In this document: piece by piece, positions 55,509 to 64,000 of the stretch | How the letters are laid out: every line of letters starts with the position of its first letter | How positions within the stretch are numbered: position 1 is the stretch's first letter | NCBI GenBank assembly: GCA_016709665.1 | Contig: JADJMI010000010.1 | Span: 62,001-126,000 of the forward strand | Length of the DNA stretch: 64,000 bases | Source: Betaproteobacteria bacterium | Lineage (GTDB): Bacteria; Pseudomonadota; Gammaproteobacteria; Burkholderiales; Usitatibacteraceae | Reading direction: 5' to 3' | Notes under the pieces: model-generated | What the model saw: the letters and a program-made list of their open reading frames with translations, nothing else | The model's database searches: none | What the model was told of the DNA's origin: nothing | Translations under genes and position numbers: made by a program

Positions 55509-57322
55509 TTGAATTCCACAGGGTCCCCGGACGAGCCGGTACCGCCCGTCGATGTCGAAACGGTACCGCCCGTTGACCTCGAACCGGCACGGCCCGTCGA
55601 AGGCGAACCGGCACTGCCCGTCGAAGGCGAAACGGCACTGCCCGTCGAAGGCGAAACGGCACTGCCCATCGAAGGCGAACCGGTACCGTCCGTCGAAGCA
55701 CCCGCGCCGGGAGCGGCGCGGGACACGATCGCCTACGAGCCGCGGCCGCCGGACCGGGGGCCCGAGCGCAGGCGGGTGGCGCTTGCCCTGCTCGTCTCCC
55801 TGCTGATCCACCTGCCGTTGCTGGGCCTCACCTTCGGCGGCGACGGGACGGGGCTTCCGGGGTTCGACCTGCCGTGGAAGGCAAGGCGCGTCGAGGCGCC
55901 GGACCTGCGCGTGCTGCTCCTGCCGGCACGGGTCGCGGCCCCGGAACCCGAGGCGGCGGCGCTCGCCACGCCCCTGCCGCCGAGCAGGGTCGAGCCGCCG
56001 ATCGCCGCCCCGGTGACTCCGCCACCCCGGGCCGCCCTTCGGAAACGCCAAGCCACGACGGTCGCGCTGGAGCCTGAATCGAAGGCGGAGCCCCCACCGA
56101 AGTCGGAGCCCCCACCGAAGTCGGAGCCCTCAACGAAGTCGGAGCCCGAGCCGAAGAAGCCGCCCGAGCCCGCCACCCCCGCGGTGGAGCCGCCCCCTCG
56201 CATCGATCGGCGCCGCGAAAAGGCGCCCGAAGCCATTCCCGAGCCGGTCGTGATCGCGCAGGTGCAACCCGAGGTGCCCACGTTCGTCGTTCCCGCCGCT
56301 CCGGCTGAGCCAACGCCCGTCGTCGTCGAAGCGCCCGGCGTCGAAAGCCGCGAGGCGATGAAATCGCCGACCCGGGAGGCGGAAGAGGCGGCGAAGCTGG
56401 AGGCGGCGAGGCAGGAGGCCGCGAAGCGAGAGGCGGCGAGGCAAGAGGCGGCGAGGCAAGAGGCGGCAAGGCAAGAAGCGGCAAGGCAAGAAGCGGCACG
56501 GCAAGAAGCGGCAAAGCAAGAAGCGGCAAAGCAAGAAGCAGCAAGGCAAGAAGCAGCAAGGCAAGAAGCAGCAAGGCAAGAAGCAGCAAGGCAAGAAGCA
56601 GCAAGGCAAGAAGCAGCAGCAAGAAGCAGCAAGGCAAGAAGCAGCAAGGCAAGAAGCAGCGCGGCAAGAAGCAGCAAGGCAAGAAGCAGCGCGGCAAGAA
56701 GCAGCGAGGCAAGAAGCAGCGCGGCAAGAAGCGGCAAGGCAAAGGGCAAGGCCCTCGACAAGCGACCGCAAGGGAAGAAGCCGCGCGTCAGGTCGCAGCC
56801 CGCCTCGAAGCCGAACGGCTGGCAGCCGCGAGCCAGGAAGCCGCGAAGCTCCGCGAGGCCCGGGAAGCCGAAGCGAAACGCGAAGCGGTGCTCCGGGCGA
56901 TCGGCAAGCAACTGGACGCGGAAGCCGCGAAGCGGGAAGCGCAATCGCGCCTGCCCTACTCGGTGAGCAGCGCGCGCCGGGCGAGGCTCTACGGCCGCAG
57001 CGATCCCAACGCGGAACTCGCCCAGTACGCGGAGGCCTTCGCGTGGAAGATCCAGATGAACATGACGCTCGACCTGGTCCGCGAAGCGACCCGCCAGCGC
57101 TACACCAACCCCGTGGTGACGACGGCCGTGCGCAGCGACGGCTCGGTCGAATCGATCACCTTCGTGGTCTCGAGCGGCGTGCCGGCCCTCGACGAGGCGA
57201 TCCGGCGCGTCGTGCGCAGCCAGGAGCACTATGCGGCATTCCCTCCCACTCTCGCCCGCGAGTACGACGTGATCGAGATCCGCCGCACCTGGCACTTCGA
57301 CGTCGCGGTCCGGCTGCACTGA
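55509..57322 (+). CDS. TonB-like energy transducer with long repeats (frame broken in the repeat)
   Basis: About 600 residues. TTG start at 55509 with CGGAG ahead is the best candidate. Octapeptide repeats (PVEGETAL type) at residues about 10-65, membrane helix RRVALALLVSLLIHLPLLGL, Pro/Glu/Lys-rich periplasmic linker, EAARQ repeats, and a C-terminal TonB-like domain ending TWHFDVAVRLH. The frame changes in the EAARQ tract (about 56615) and again around 56755, so the C-terminal domain is in a different frame from the N-terminus. Indels in low-complexity DNA are likely errors or real slippage. No ExbB/ExbD nearby. Confidence 0.75.
55536..55703 (+). repeat. 24-bp in-frame tandem repeat, about seven units
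   Basis: Encodes octapeptides PVPPVDVE, TVPPVDLE, PARPVEGE, PALPVEGE, TALPVEGE, TALPIEGE and PVPSVEAP. Divergence rises toward the ends. Lies before the membrane helix, so it would be cytoplasmic. Confidence 0.85.
56404..56740 (+). repeat. 15-bp EAARQ tandem repeat tract
   Basis: More than 20 units of about 15 bp encoding Glu-Ala-Ala-Arg/Lys-Gln, a long charged helix as in TolA/TonB linkers. The units drift from GAGGCGGCG to GAAGCAGCA. Frame breaks lie inside the tract. Confidence 0.88.
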
Positions 57323-57339
57323 AGGAGCGATCTCCGATC

Positions 57340-57735
57340 ATGCTCTCCCACATCGTCATCGGCGTCGGCGACTTCGACCGGGCCCTCGCCTTCTACCGGG
57401 CGCTCATGCCCGTGCTGGGTGTCGCGGAGCGATTCTGCGACCCCTCGCGCCCCTGGGCCGGATGGCAGTCGCACCCGGGACCGCGGCCCCTCTTCGTGAT
57501 CGGCCGGCCGTACGACAGCGAACCCCACGCGGCCGGCAACGGGCAGATGATCGCGTTCCTGGCCGAAAGCCGCGACACCGTCGTGCGCGCCTACGAGGTC
57601 GCGATGAACAGCGGCGCGACATCCGAAGGGGCGCCGGGACTTCGCCCGGAATACCATGCCCACTACTTCGGCGCCTACTTCCGCGACACGGAAGGCAACA
57701 AGCTCTGCGTCGCCTGCCATTCGCCACCCGACTGA
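57340..57735 (+). CDS. VOC-family (glyoxalase/bleomycin resistance-like) protein
   Basis: 131 residues with the paired beta-alpha-beta-beta-beta layout: LSHIVIGVGDFDRALAFYRALMPVLGV and HAHYFGAYFRDTEGNKLCVACH. Typical single-subunit VOC protein, lyase or binding role unknown. 17 bp after the TonB-like gene. Confidence 0.88.
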   Translation: MLSHIVIGVGDFDRALAFYRALMPVLGVAERFCDPSRPWAGWQSHPGPRPLFVIGRPYDSEPHAAGNGQMIAFLAESRDTVVRAYEVAMNSGATSEGAPGLRPEYHAHYFGAYFRDTEGNKLCVACHSPPD

Positions 57736-57748
57736 TCCGCGCGAGCCC

Positions 57749-58117
57749 ATGACCTTCGCGACCCACGACGACTACTTCGCCGACTGCCCACCGGAATCGC
57801 GGGTTCTCCTCGGGCGCATCCAGCGCGAGGTCGAACGCCGGGTGCCCGGCGCCACGCGCTGCATCGCCTACCAGATGCCCGCTTTCAGGCAGCAGCGCGT
57901 GTTCTTCTACTTCGCGGCGTTCAAGAAGCACATCGGCATCTATCCCCCCGTCACGCAGGATGCGGCGCTCATCGCCGAGACCGCGCCTTTCCGCGGGCCG
58001 AAGGGAAACCTGTCGTTTCCTTACGCCCAGGAACTGCCGCTGGAACTCATCGGTAGAATCGCCGAAGCGCTCGATCGCCAGTATTCGGCCACGCCCGCGC
58101 GCAAGCGCCGCGCCTGA
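57749..58117 (+). CDS. DUF1801 (YdhG-like) protein
   Basis: 122 residues. CIAYQMPAFRQQRVFFYFAAFKKHIGIYPP and GPKGNLSFPYAQELPLELI are the DUF1801 signature (an SCP2-distinct alpha/beta fold). Starts 13 bp after the VOC gene. Biochemical role unknown. Confidence 0.88.
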   Translation: MTFATHDDYFADCPPESRVLLGRIQREVERRVPGATRCIAYQMPAFRQQRVFFYFAAFKKHIGIYPPVTQDAALIAETAPFRGPKGNLSFPYAQELPLELIGRIAEALDRQYSATPARKRRA

Positions 58118-58129
58118 CCCCCGTCCCGA

Positions 58130-59413
58130 ATGCAGAACGTCCCGACATCCCCGCGACTTTCGAGGATCCTGCTGTCCCTCGCCGTGCTGGCCCTCGGCGC
58201 CGGATGCACGCTCGCGCCCCCCGCGCCCGACGACTGGAAACTCGGCCGCGCCGAAGGCTACCCCGCCGGCACCGCGCGCACGTGGTTCACCGACGAATCG
58301 GTGCGCGTGGGCTCCTTCAGCGCGCAGGGCGAGATCCCGGGCATCGCGAATGGGCGCGCCAACACGCTGGCACCCGCCGCCAAGCCGATGCCATTGCCGG
58401 TCGCGAAAGCAGAGCCCGCGTACCGCTGGCAGGCGGGCGCCGAGCAGGGCCTCAGCGTCGACGACTATCTTTCGCGGCAACGGGTGATGGGCCTTCTCAT
58501 CGTGAAGGACGGCGTGGTGCAGGTGGAGCGCTACCAGTACGGGCGCACGCCCGCGCACCGCTTCACCTCGATGTCGATGGCCAAGTCGATCGCCTCGCTC
58601 GGCGTGGGCATGGCGCTCGCGGAGGGGAAGATCGCCTCGCTCGACGACAAGACGGTGAAGTACGTGCCTTCGCTCAAGGGAACGCTGATCGGGGGAACCT
58701 CGATCCGCCACCTGCTGCGCATGGCCTCGGGCGCGCGGTTCACGGAGGAATACGACGGGCGCGACGACTCGGCTCGCTTCAATGGCGTGATGATTCGCGG
58801 GGGCCTCGAAAAGGCGCTCGCGACCGTCGGGAACCGCGAGGCGCCTGCCGGCACGAAGTTCTCCTACGCGAGCGTGAACACGCACGCGCTGGGGGCGGTG
58901 CTCAAGGGCGCGACGGGCATGACGCTCTCGCAGTACCTCGAGCCGCGGCTGTGGCAGGCCATCGGCGCGGAGACTTCCGCCCTTTGGCGCACGGACCGCA
59001 CGGGCCTCGAGATGGCGGGCGGGCACTTCAACGCGACGCTGCGCGATTACGCGAGGCTCGGCATCGTGCTCGCCAACGACGGCAAGCGTCCCGACCAGCC
59101 GGACCAACCGCCGCTCGTCCCGCTGCGTTACCTGCTCGACGCCACGGACTGGCACCGCGTTCCGCCCGCTTTCCGGCCGGGCAAGGCGACGCCGTACCAC
59201 GGCTACGGCTACCAGTTCTGGCTCTTCCCGGGCGAGCGGCGGCGCTTCGCGCTATTGGGCGTCTACGGGCAGATGATCTTCGTGGACCCGCAGGCGAAGC
59301 TGGTGATGGTGCAGGTGAGCGCGAACGAAACGCCCAAGGCGGGGCGCACGTCGCTCGCCCGCGAGGCCGATGCGTTCTGGCGGGGAGTGGTTCGGCACTA
59401 CGGCGCCTGGTAG
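58130..59413 (+). CDS. serine hydrolase, class C beta-lactamase fold, lipoprotein
   Basis: 427 residues. Lipobox LALGAGC at about residue 23; SxxK motif SMAKSIAS with catalytic Ser; YxN-like YASVNTHALGAV; closing motif around FALLGVYGQMIFVDP. Family includes esterases and D-amino peptidases as well as beta-lactamases. Third gene of a compact run with the VOC and DUF1801 genes. Confidence 0.88.
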   Translation: MQNVPTSPRLSRILLSLAVLALGAGCTLAPPAPDDWKLGRAEGYPAGTARTWFTDESVRVGSFSAQGEIPGIANGRANTLAPAAKPMPLPVAKAEPAYRWQAGAEQGLSVDDYLSRQRVMGLLIVKDGVVQVERYQYGRTPAHRFTSMSMAKSIASLGVGMALAEGKIASLDDKTVKYVPSLKGTLIGGTSIRHLLRMASGARFTEEYDGRDDSARFNGVMIRGGLEKALATVGNREAPAGTKFSYASVNTHALGAVLKGATGMTLSQYLEPRLWQAIGAETSALWRTDRTGLEMAGGHFNATLRDYARLGIVLANDGKRPDQPDQPPLVPLRYLLDATDWHRVPPAFRPGKATPYHGYGYQFWLFPGERRRFALLGVYGQMIFVDPQAKLVMVQVSANETPKAGRTSLAREADAFWRGVVRHYGAW

Positions 59414-59469
59414 CTCATGGCCTTCGACGGGCGCCCTTGTCACGCTTCGCGCGCGATGGCATCGTTACA

Positions 59470-59509
59470 GGGGCGCTCCCCCTTGTGAAGGGGCAAGCCC
59501 TAGCGCCCC
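59470..59509. other. nested inverted repeat
   Basis: Outer arms GGGGCGCT and AGCGCCCC enclose an inner CCCCTT-GTG-AAGGGG hairpin, followed by a run of C. Lies in the gap between the serine hydrolase and the next gene; could end the upstream transcript, though no T-run follows. Confidence 0.4.
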
Positions 59510-59543
59510 CCCCCAGCCCCATCCACGAGTCCTCGCCTTTTCC

Positions 59544-59927
59544 ATGCCTCACCGCGTCATCTGGGAATCCAGGGTATCCGTCTGGACGAAATTCAGCGGA
59601 ATCGTTACCTACGGCGAGGTGCTGGACACCACCAATACGCTCTACGGAAACCCTCGCTGCGATGACGTCGTGCACGCCTACTGGGACTTCTCGGAAATCG
59701 ACGGCTTCGTGGTCGACGAGAACGAGGTCGAGGAGATGGCCTACGTGGATCACGCCGCGAGCCTTTACCTGCGCCCCATGAAGGCCGCCTTCATCCTGAG
59801 CGACCCGGACCTGCTGGTACTGGCCCACCAGTACATCGCGCACATGCAGTCGCTGGGCAGCACCTGGCAGAACCGGATATTTCCCACGATGGAAGAAGCG
59901 CGGGATTGGATGGCCTCGGCCCGTTGA
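59544..59927 (+). CDS. small conserved-looking protein, possibly STAS/SpoIIAA-like
   Basis: 127 residues. Beta-alpha pattern VWTKFSGIVTYGEVLDTTNTLY, YWDFSEIDGFVVDENEVEEMAYVDHAA, KAAFILSDPDLLVLAHQYIAHM, PTMEEARDWM resembles the SpoIIAA/STAS-like fold of small regulators. No signal or membrane part. Identification by pattern only. Confidence 0.6.
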   Translation: MPHRVIWESRVSVWTKFSGIVTYGEVLDTTNTLYGNPRCDDVVHAYWDFSEIDGFVVDENEVEEMAYVDHAASLYLRPMKAAFILSDPDLLVLAHQYIAHMQSLGSTWQNRIFPTMEEARDWMASAR

Positions 59928-60877
59928 ACCCCGACGACAAGCCCTCGCCCACCCTCGCCGCGCTCGTGCGCGAGCAGCTGGCCATCCCGTGGTCCCGCGC
60001 GCGCCGCCTGTGCGAGGAAGGGCGCGTCAGCGTGGATGGCGTGCCGTGCCTGGACCCGGCGGCGCGCGTGAAGACTGGCGCCGTGGTGGTCGTGAACGAA
60101 CACGGCCCCAAGCGGCGCAAGGGGCCGCTCTCCGCGGAGGCGATCGTCTACGCCGACCGGGACCTGGTCGTGATCGACAAGCCGGCGGGGATGCTGAGCG
60201 TCGCCGACGAGGCCGGCAACAAGGACACGGCGGCCGACCACCTGCGCACGGAGCTGCGAAGCCGCGGCGAACGCGACCGCGATGCGCCTCTGGGCGTCGT
60301 GCATCGCCTGGACCGGGACACGAGCGGCCTCATGGTGTTCGCGCGCACGGCCGATGCCAAGCGCGTGCTGGCCGCGATGTTCAAGGCCCACGACATCGAG
60401 CGCGTGTACCACGCCATCGCCCACGGCACCGTGTTCGCGGCGACGGTGGATACGCACCTGGTGCTGGACCGCGGCGACGGCCTGCGCGGATCCCACGGGC
60501 ATTACCGGCGCGCCCAGGGAGATCCCCCGTTCGAGGCGAGGCAGGCCATCACGTACGTGAAGCCCCTCGAGGCCCTGGAAGGCGCGACGCTCGTCGAGTG
60601 CCGCCTGGAGACCGGGCGCCAGCACCAGATCCGCATTCACCTCGCGGAACTGGGCCATCCCATCGTGGGCGAGCGGGTGTACATCCGGGACTACCGGGGC
60701 GAGAAGATCGAATCGGCGCGGCCGATGCTGCATGCGAGGAAGCTCGCATTCGCGCATCCGCGCACGGGGGCGCCGCTGTCGTTCGAGCGGGAGCCGCCGG
60801 AGGATTTCGGGGCGATGAGGCGGATGCTGCAGGCGCGCGATGCGGCGATGGGCCCGCCCGGCGCCATGCCAGCCTGA
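59924..60877 (+). CDS. RluA-family pseudouridine synthase
   Basis: 317 residues from TTG at 59924 (overlapping the upstream TGA); an in-frame TTG at 59906 is the alternative. S4 RNA-binding domain (WSRARRLCEEGRVSVDGVPCLDP), then the RluA core with catalytic Asp in VVHRLDRDTSGLMVFART and RLETGRQHQIRIHLAELGHPI. Modifies uridines in rRNA or tRNA; exact site not known. Confidence 0.92.
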   Translation: MNPDDKPSPTLAALVREQLAIPWSRARRLCEEGRVSVDGVPCLDPAARVKTGAVVVVNEHGPKRRKGPLSAEAIVYADRDLVVIDKPAGMLSVADEAGNKDTAADHLRTELRSRGERDRDAPLGVVHRLDRDTSGLMVFARTADAKRVLAAMFKAHDIERVYHAIAHGTVFAATVDTHLVLDRGDGLRGSHGHYRRAQGDPPFEARQAITYVKPLEALEGATLVECRLETGRQHQIRIHLAELGHPIVGERVYIRDYRGEKIESARPMLHARKLAFAHPRTGAPLSFEREPPEDFGAMRRMLQARDAAMGPPGAMPA

Positions 60878-60883
60878 GACCGC

Positions 60884-62126
60884 TCAGGCAGCGCCGCGCA
60901 TCGAGGCCCGCACCACGCGGCCGATCGTGAGCCCCTGCACGAGGATCGACGACACCACCACGCAGTAGGTCAGCGTGAGGATGGTGTCGCGCTCCGGGCC
61001 GGGGGGAAGCGACAACGCCAGCGCGACCGAAATGCCGCCCCGCAGGCCACCCCAGGTCAGCACGCGCCAGGATCCCGCCGGAAGCCCCAGCCGCGCGCCC
61101 AGGGCGCTCATCGGCAGGCCCACCGAGAGCCACCGGGCGGCCAGCGTCACGACGATCGCCACGCCGCCGGCCGCGAGCAGCGGGGACGAGATCGAGACCA
61201 GCAGCACCTCCATGCCGATGAGCACGAACAGCACGGCGTTGAGTATCTCGTCGACCAGCTCCCAGAACATGTCGACGTAGCGCCGGGTGACGTCCGACAT
61301 CGCGTCGGCGCGGCCGAAGTTGCCGACGATGAGCCCGGTCACCACCATGGCGAGCGGACCGGAGACGTGCAGGTGGTTCGCGAGCGCGTAGCCGCCCGTC
61401 ACGGCGGCCAGGGTGAGCAGCACCTCGACCTGGTAGCTGTCGACGCTCTTCAGCAGGGCGTAGGTGACAAACCCCAGCGCCGCGCCGAACACGATGCCGC
61501 CGCCCGCGTCGCGCAGCAGCAGCAGGCCCGCCGCCTGGGGCGTCGGCGGCACGCCGCTCGCGAGCATCTCGACCAGCACCGCGAAGATCACGACGCCCAC
61601 GCCGTCGTTGAAGAGTGATTCGCCGGCGATCACCAGCTCGAGCTGCTTGGGCGCGCCGGCGGACTTGAGGATGCCCATCACCGCGATGGGATCGGTGGGC
61701 GAGATGAGCGCCCCGAAGACCAGGCAATAGCCCAGCGCGAGCGGCAGGCCCATCCACGCCAGCGCGTACCAGAGCCCGAAGCCGACCAGCAGCGTGGACA
61801 ACAAGCGTGCCCACGAGCGCCAGGCCGGCGACCGACCATCGCTGCGCCTTGAGATCGCCGAGATTGACGTGCAGGGCGCCCGCGAACAGCAGCAGTGACA
61901 GCATGCCCTGCATCAGCACGTCGGAAAAGTTGATGGAGCGCAGCAGCGACTCCTCGTACTGTCGCAGGGCCCCACCCACGCCGGCCAGGTCGAGCGCGAC
62001 GATCAGGAGGGACAGCAACAGCGCGATCACCATCACGCCGATCGTGGTGGGCAGGCGCACGAATCGGTGGTTGAACCACGCGAGCAGCGCGGTGATGACG
62101 AGGCAGGTGGCGGCGATGTCGAGCAT
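60884..62126 (-). CDS. Na+/H+ antiporter of the CPA1/NhaP type (frame broken once)
   Basis: About 413 residues, 12-13 helices. Conserved ALISPTDPIAVMGILK, IAGESLFNDGVGVVIF and TWGGLRGGISVALALSLPPG, the CPA1 signature with the ND pair. The frame breaks at about 61805 (one extra T; LVGTLV joins STLLVGFG). Start MLDIAATCLVI at 62126. Converges on the RluA gene with 6 bp between stops. May exploit the Na+ gradient made by NQR. Confidence 0.9.
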
Positions 62127-62155
62127 GGGCGTCTGTTGCGGGGGGGATCCCCAAT

Positions 62156-62186
62156 GCAAAGCCCCGCGAACATCGCGGGGCTTTGC
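62156..62186. promoter_or_regulatory. perfect 14-bp hairpin in the antiporter leader
   Basis: Arms GCAAAGCCCCGCGA and TCGCGGGGCTTTGC around a 3-nt loop, 30 bp before the antiporter start. It is a very stable hairpin; on the minus strand the stem ends GGGGCTTTGC without a following T-run. It could act as an attenuator or an insulating terminator. Confidence 0.6.
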
Positions 62187-62249
62187 GGAGTGACCGCGTT
62201 GCCGCGGCATCCTTTGGGTCGCGTTACCGCGACGTGTACCGGGCGTCGT

Positions 62250-62285
62250 TCACCGGCTCGAGGGTCGTCCTGTCGTGTGTGTCAT
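62250..62285 (-). CDS. possible leader peptide upstream of the antiporter
   Basis: An 11-residue reading frame, MTHTTGRPSSR, with GGGAGG 10 nt before its ATG, placed between a non-coding stretch and the hairpin at 62156-62186. It shows no recognised attenuation codon run. The gap 62127-62544 otherwise contains no convincing gene. Confidence 0.25.
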   Translation of the reverse strand: MTHTTGRPSSR

Positions 62286-62544
62286 CGATAGAGCACCTCC
62301 CTTGTCGTGGTTGGCGGAACTTACCGGCACCCGTTGCAGGCACCGATACGCTTTGAAGCACCCACGAGCCCACAGTACGCCCGGCGCGCGCGATGAGCAA
62401 GGACGAATTGGGCGCTTTTGACCGTTCACTTTCCGGCCACGTTTCAAACGTATTCATGGTGGGCCGGCGTGCGTGCTTTCGCTCCGTCATCCCGGCGGTG
62501 CCACGCCGTCACACCGCCCCACCCGAACCGCGCGATGCCGCAGA

Positions 62545-63627
62545 ATGTCCGACATGATCCCCGAACTCGGCATCATCGAAGGCTATTTCGGCGAGCCTTG
62601 GTCCCACGCCGCGCGGCAGCACGTGGCATCGATGGCGCGCACGCTGGGGTATTCCTTCTTCCACTACGCGCCCAAGGCGGATGGCTTCCTGCGACGACGC
62701 TGGCGGGAGCGCCATCCCGATGCCGCCCTGGCGGAACTCTCGGTGCTTTCCTCGCATTGCCGGCGCCTGGGCATTCGCTTCGGCGTGGGCCTGAGCCCCT
62801 ACGAGTTGTACCGCGACTATTCCGGCCCCGCGAAGGCGGACTTCCTCGCGAAGCTGCGGGCGCTGGACGAGATCGGGCTCGACGACCTCGCGATCCTCTT
62901 CGACGACACCCGCGGCGACGTGGCCGATCTGGCGGCGAAGGAATCCGAGATCGTCCACGACGCGATGGCGGCCACGCGCGCCACCCGCGTCCTGATGTGC
63001 CCGACGTACTACTCCGACGACGTCATGCTGGACTCGCTCTTCGGCTCGCGGCCCGCGGGCTACCTCGAGGACCTGGGCCGCCGGCTCGATCCCCGCGTCG
63101 GCGTCTACTGGACCGGCGAGGAGATCTGCACGCGCGAGTTCAGCCCCGGCCACCTCGCGCGAATCGCCGAAGCCCTGCGGCGCAAGCCGACCCTGTGGGA
63201 CAACTACCCCGTCAACGACGGGCCGTGCATGTCGCGGTATCTGCACCTGCGCGCGTTTACGGGCCGGCCGGGCACGAACGCGGCCCACCTCGCCGGCCAC
63301 GCGATCAACCCGGCCCTGCAGCCGCACCTGTCGCTGATCCCGGCCGCGACGCTTGTCGCGAGCTATCGGGAGGGCGCGGCGTATCGCTACATGGCCGCGT
63401 TCCGGGAGGCCGCGCGGGCGATGGGGGGGCCGGCGATCGCCGCGATGCTCGAGGCCGACCTGCTCGCCCTCCAGGACCTGGGGATCGACCACCTGGGCGC
63501 GGAGCGCGATCGACTGAGGGAGCGCTACCTCGCTGTCGATCACCCGATGGCCGCGGAGGTGGTGCGCTGGCTGGCGGGCGCGTACACCGTGGACCGGTGG
63601 GAGGCGGATATTCCGCAGGAGGGCTAG
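62545..63627 (+). CDS. GH84-like hyaluronidase/O-GlcNAcase-family protein
   Basis: 360 residues. GIIEGYFGEPWS near the start matches the GH84 beta-barrel opening; FFHYAPKADGFLRRRWR and the Asp pair ILFDDTRGD at the catalytic position; then MCPTYYSDDVM and VYWTGEEICTREFS, typical of NAGidase-like enzymes. ATG 62545 or 62554. No signal peptide seen, so it may act in the cytoplasm on N-acetylglucosaminides. Confidence 0.85.
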   Translation: MSDMIPELGIIEGYFGEPWSHAARQHVASMARTLGYSFFHYAPKADGFLRRRWRERHPDAALAELSVLSSHCRRLGIRFGVGLSPYELYRDYSGPAKADFLAKLRALDEIGLDDLAILFDDTRGDVADLAAKESEIVHDAMAATRATRVLMCPTYYSDDVMLDSLFGSRPAGYLEDLGRRLDPRVGVYWTGEEICTREFSPGHLARIAEALRRKPTLWDNYPVNDGPCMSRYLHLRAFTGRPGTNAAHLAGHAINPALQPHLSLIPAATLVASYREGAAYRYMAAFREAARAMGGPAIAAMLEADLLALQDLGIDHLGAERDRLRERYLAVDHPMAAEVVRWLAGAYTVDRWEADIPQEG

Positions 63628-63713
63628 CGGCTGCGGTCCGTGGCTTACGGAATACCGCAGGCCACCCTCTTCGCCATCTGGAACGGGCGAGCCCGCCTGC
63701 CGCTCCGCCCGGA

Positions 63714-64000
63714 CTACGAAAACAGTCCCGCCAAGGTACTCATCGACAGGAACAGGCGCGCGGGTTGCCGCTGCAGCGGGATGAAGCCGTAGCGCCGATA
63801 GAACGCGACGGCTTTCTCGTCCTTCGCATCCACGATCACGGCCATCGCCGCGATCTCGGCGGCAGCCACCAGGCTGCGATGCAGTGCATCCATGAGCAGG
63901 AATTCCCCCAGCCCCTTCCCCCGGTGGCCTTGATCCACGGCCAGCCGGCCCAGCAACGTCACGGGTAGTTGCGGGTAGCGCGGCAGCTTCTTCGCCAGCT
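63714..64000 (-). CDS. GNAT acetyltransferase, N-terminus cut by window edge
   Basis: Visible C-terminal 95 codons: LAKKLPRYPQLPVTLLGRLAVDQGHRGKGLGEFLLMDALHR with the acetyl-CoA loop (QGHRGKG) and FYRRYGFIPL at the end. The sequence is close to TacT-type toxin acetyltransferases, which usually follow a small antitoxin gene; the region where that would lie is outside the window. Confidence 0.85.
   Translation of the reverse strand, partial: LAKKLPRYPQLPVTLLGRLAVDQGHRGKGLGEFLLMDALHRSLVAAAEIAAMAVIVDAKDEKAVAFYRRYGFIPLQRQPARLFLSMSTLAGLFS

Noticed and set aside
62156..62186. Terminator of the RluA pseudouridine synthase gene
   Set aside because: The antiporter gene lies between them, more than 1.2 kb away, on the other strand.
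62224..62490. 88-codon minus-strand frame upstream of the antiporter
   Set aside because: No homology-like pattern, poor codon use for the organism, no ribosome site at its start; the leader interpretation is preferred.
1..64000. tRNA or rRNA genes
   Set aside because: None recognised by eye; a covariance search would be needed to rule out a divergent tRNA.

Overview
The window is 64 kb of very GC-rich DNA, densely coding on both strands, and reads as a chromosomal segment of a betaproteobacterium. The evidence is a complete gspC-N type II secretion cluster, a Na+-translocating NADH:quinone reductase operon (nqrABCDEF with apbE and nqrM), a TctCBA/Bug-type tripartite tricarboxylate transporter, and overlapping start/stop codons with frequent GTG and TTG starts. 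No rRNA, tRNA, phage or CRISPR locus was seen. Species cannot be named from the sequence.

Layout. 0-4.4 kb: the edge of a 2Fe-2S oxidoreductase subunit, an NTF2-like protein, a collagen-like secreted protein, a family 5 solute-binding protein and a stand-alone cNMP-binding domain. 4.4-12.2 kb: an octaheme HEAT/TPR cytochrome, an arylsulfatase, a secreted HAD hydrolase and a divergent two-component system; a 17-nt near-palindrome occurs twice here. 12.3-23.4 kb: gspCDEFGHIJKLMN in one direction with stop/start overlaps. 23.4-28.4 kb: YheT-like hydrolase, phosphomannomutase, quinone oxidoreductase, a second cNMP-binding protein and a photolyase-like protein. 28.4-29.5 kb: a REP-associated tyrosine transposase (RAYT) between two inverted arrays of a 21-nt hairpin repeat. 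29.6-37.4 kb: nqrABC, REP copies, then nqrDEF, a CBS protein, apbE and nqrM. 37.4-40.5 kb: a DevBCA-like exporter. 40.6-46.3 kb: a catabolic cluster (hydroxyacid dehydrogenase, RraA-like aldolase, TctA/B/C) with a divergent LysR regulator. 46.3-57.3 kb: a propeller-GGDEF protein, a patatin/beta-barrel protein, two small proteins, a periplasmic binding protein with a hybrid kinase, and a TonB-like protein. 57.3-64 kb: VOC protein, DUF1801 protein, serine hydrolase, a small protein, RluA-like pseudouridine synthase, Na+/H+ antiporter, GH84-like hydrolase and the edge of a GNAT acetyltransferase.

How the genes fit together. NQR makes a sodium gradient; ApbE attaches FMN to the SGAT threonines of NqrB and NqrC, and NqrM supports Fe centre assembly. 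The Na+/H+ antiporter could use the same gradient. The secretion cluster exports folded proteins and several secreted hydrolases lie nearby, but no substrate is proven. Two separate sensor systems use ABC-type periplasmic binding domains.

The most distinctive feature is the REP/RAYT family: 17 recognisable copies of one hairpin repeat at four places, phased at 28 or 21 nt. Copies sit inside the nqr operon, at the gspC/gspD junction and on both sides of the transposase. Many otherwise well-conserved genes carry single-base frame breaks, which suggests residual assembly indels; those genes are annotated across the breaks.
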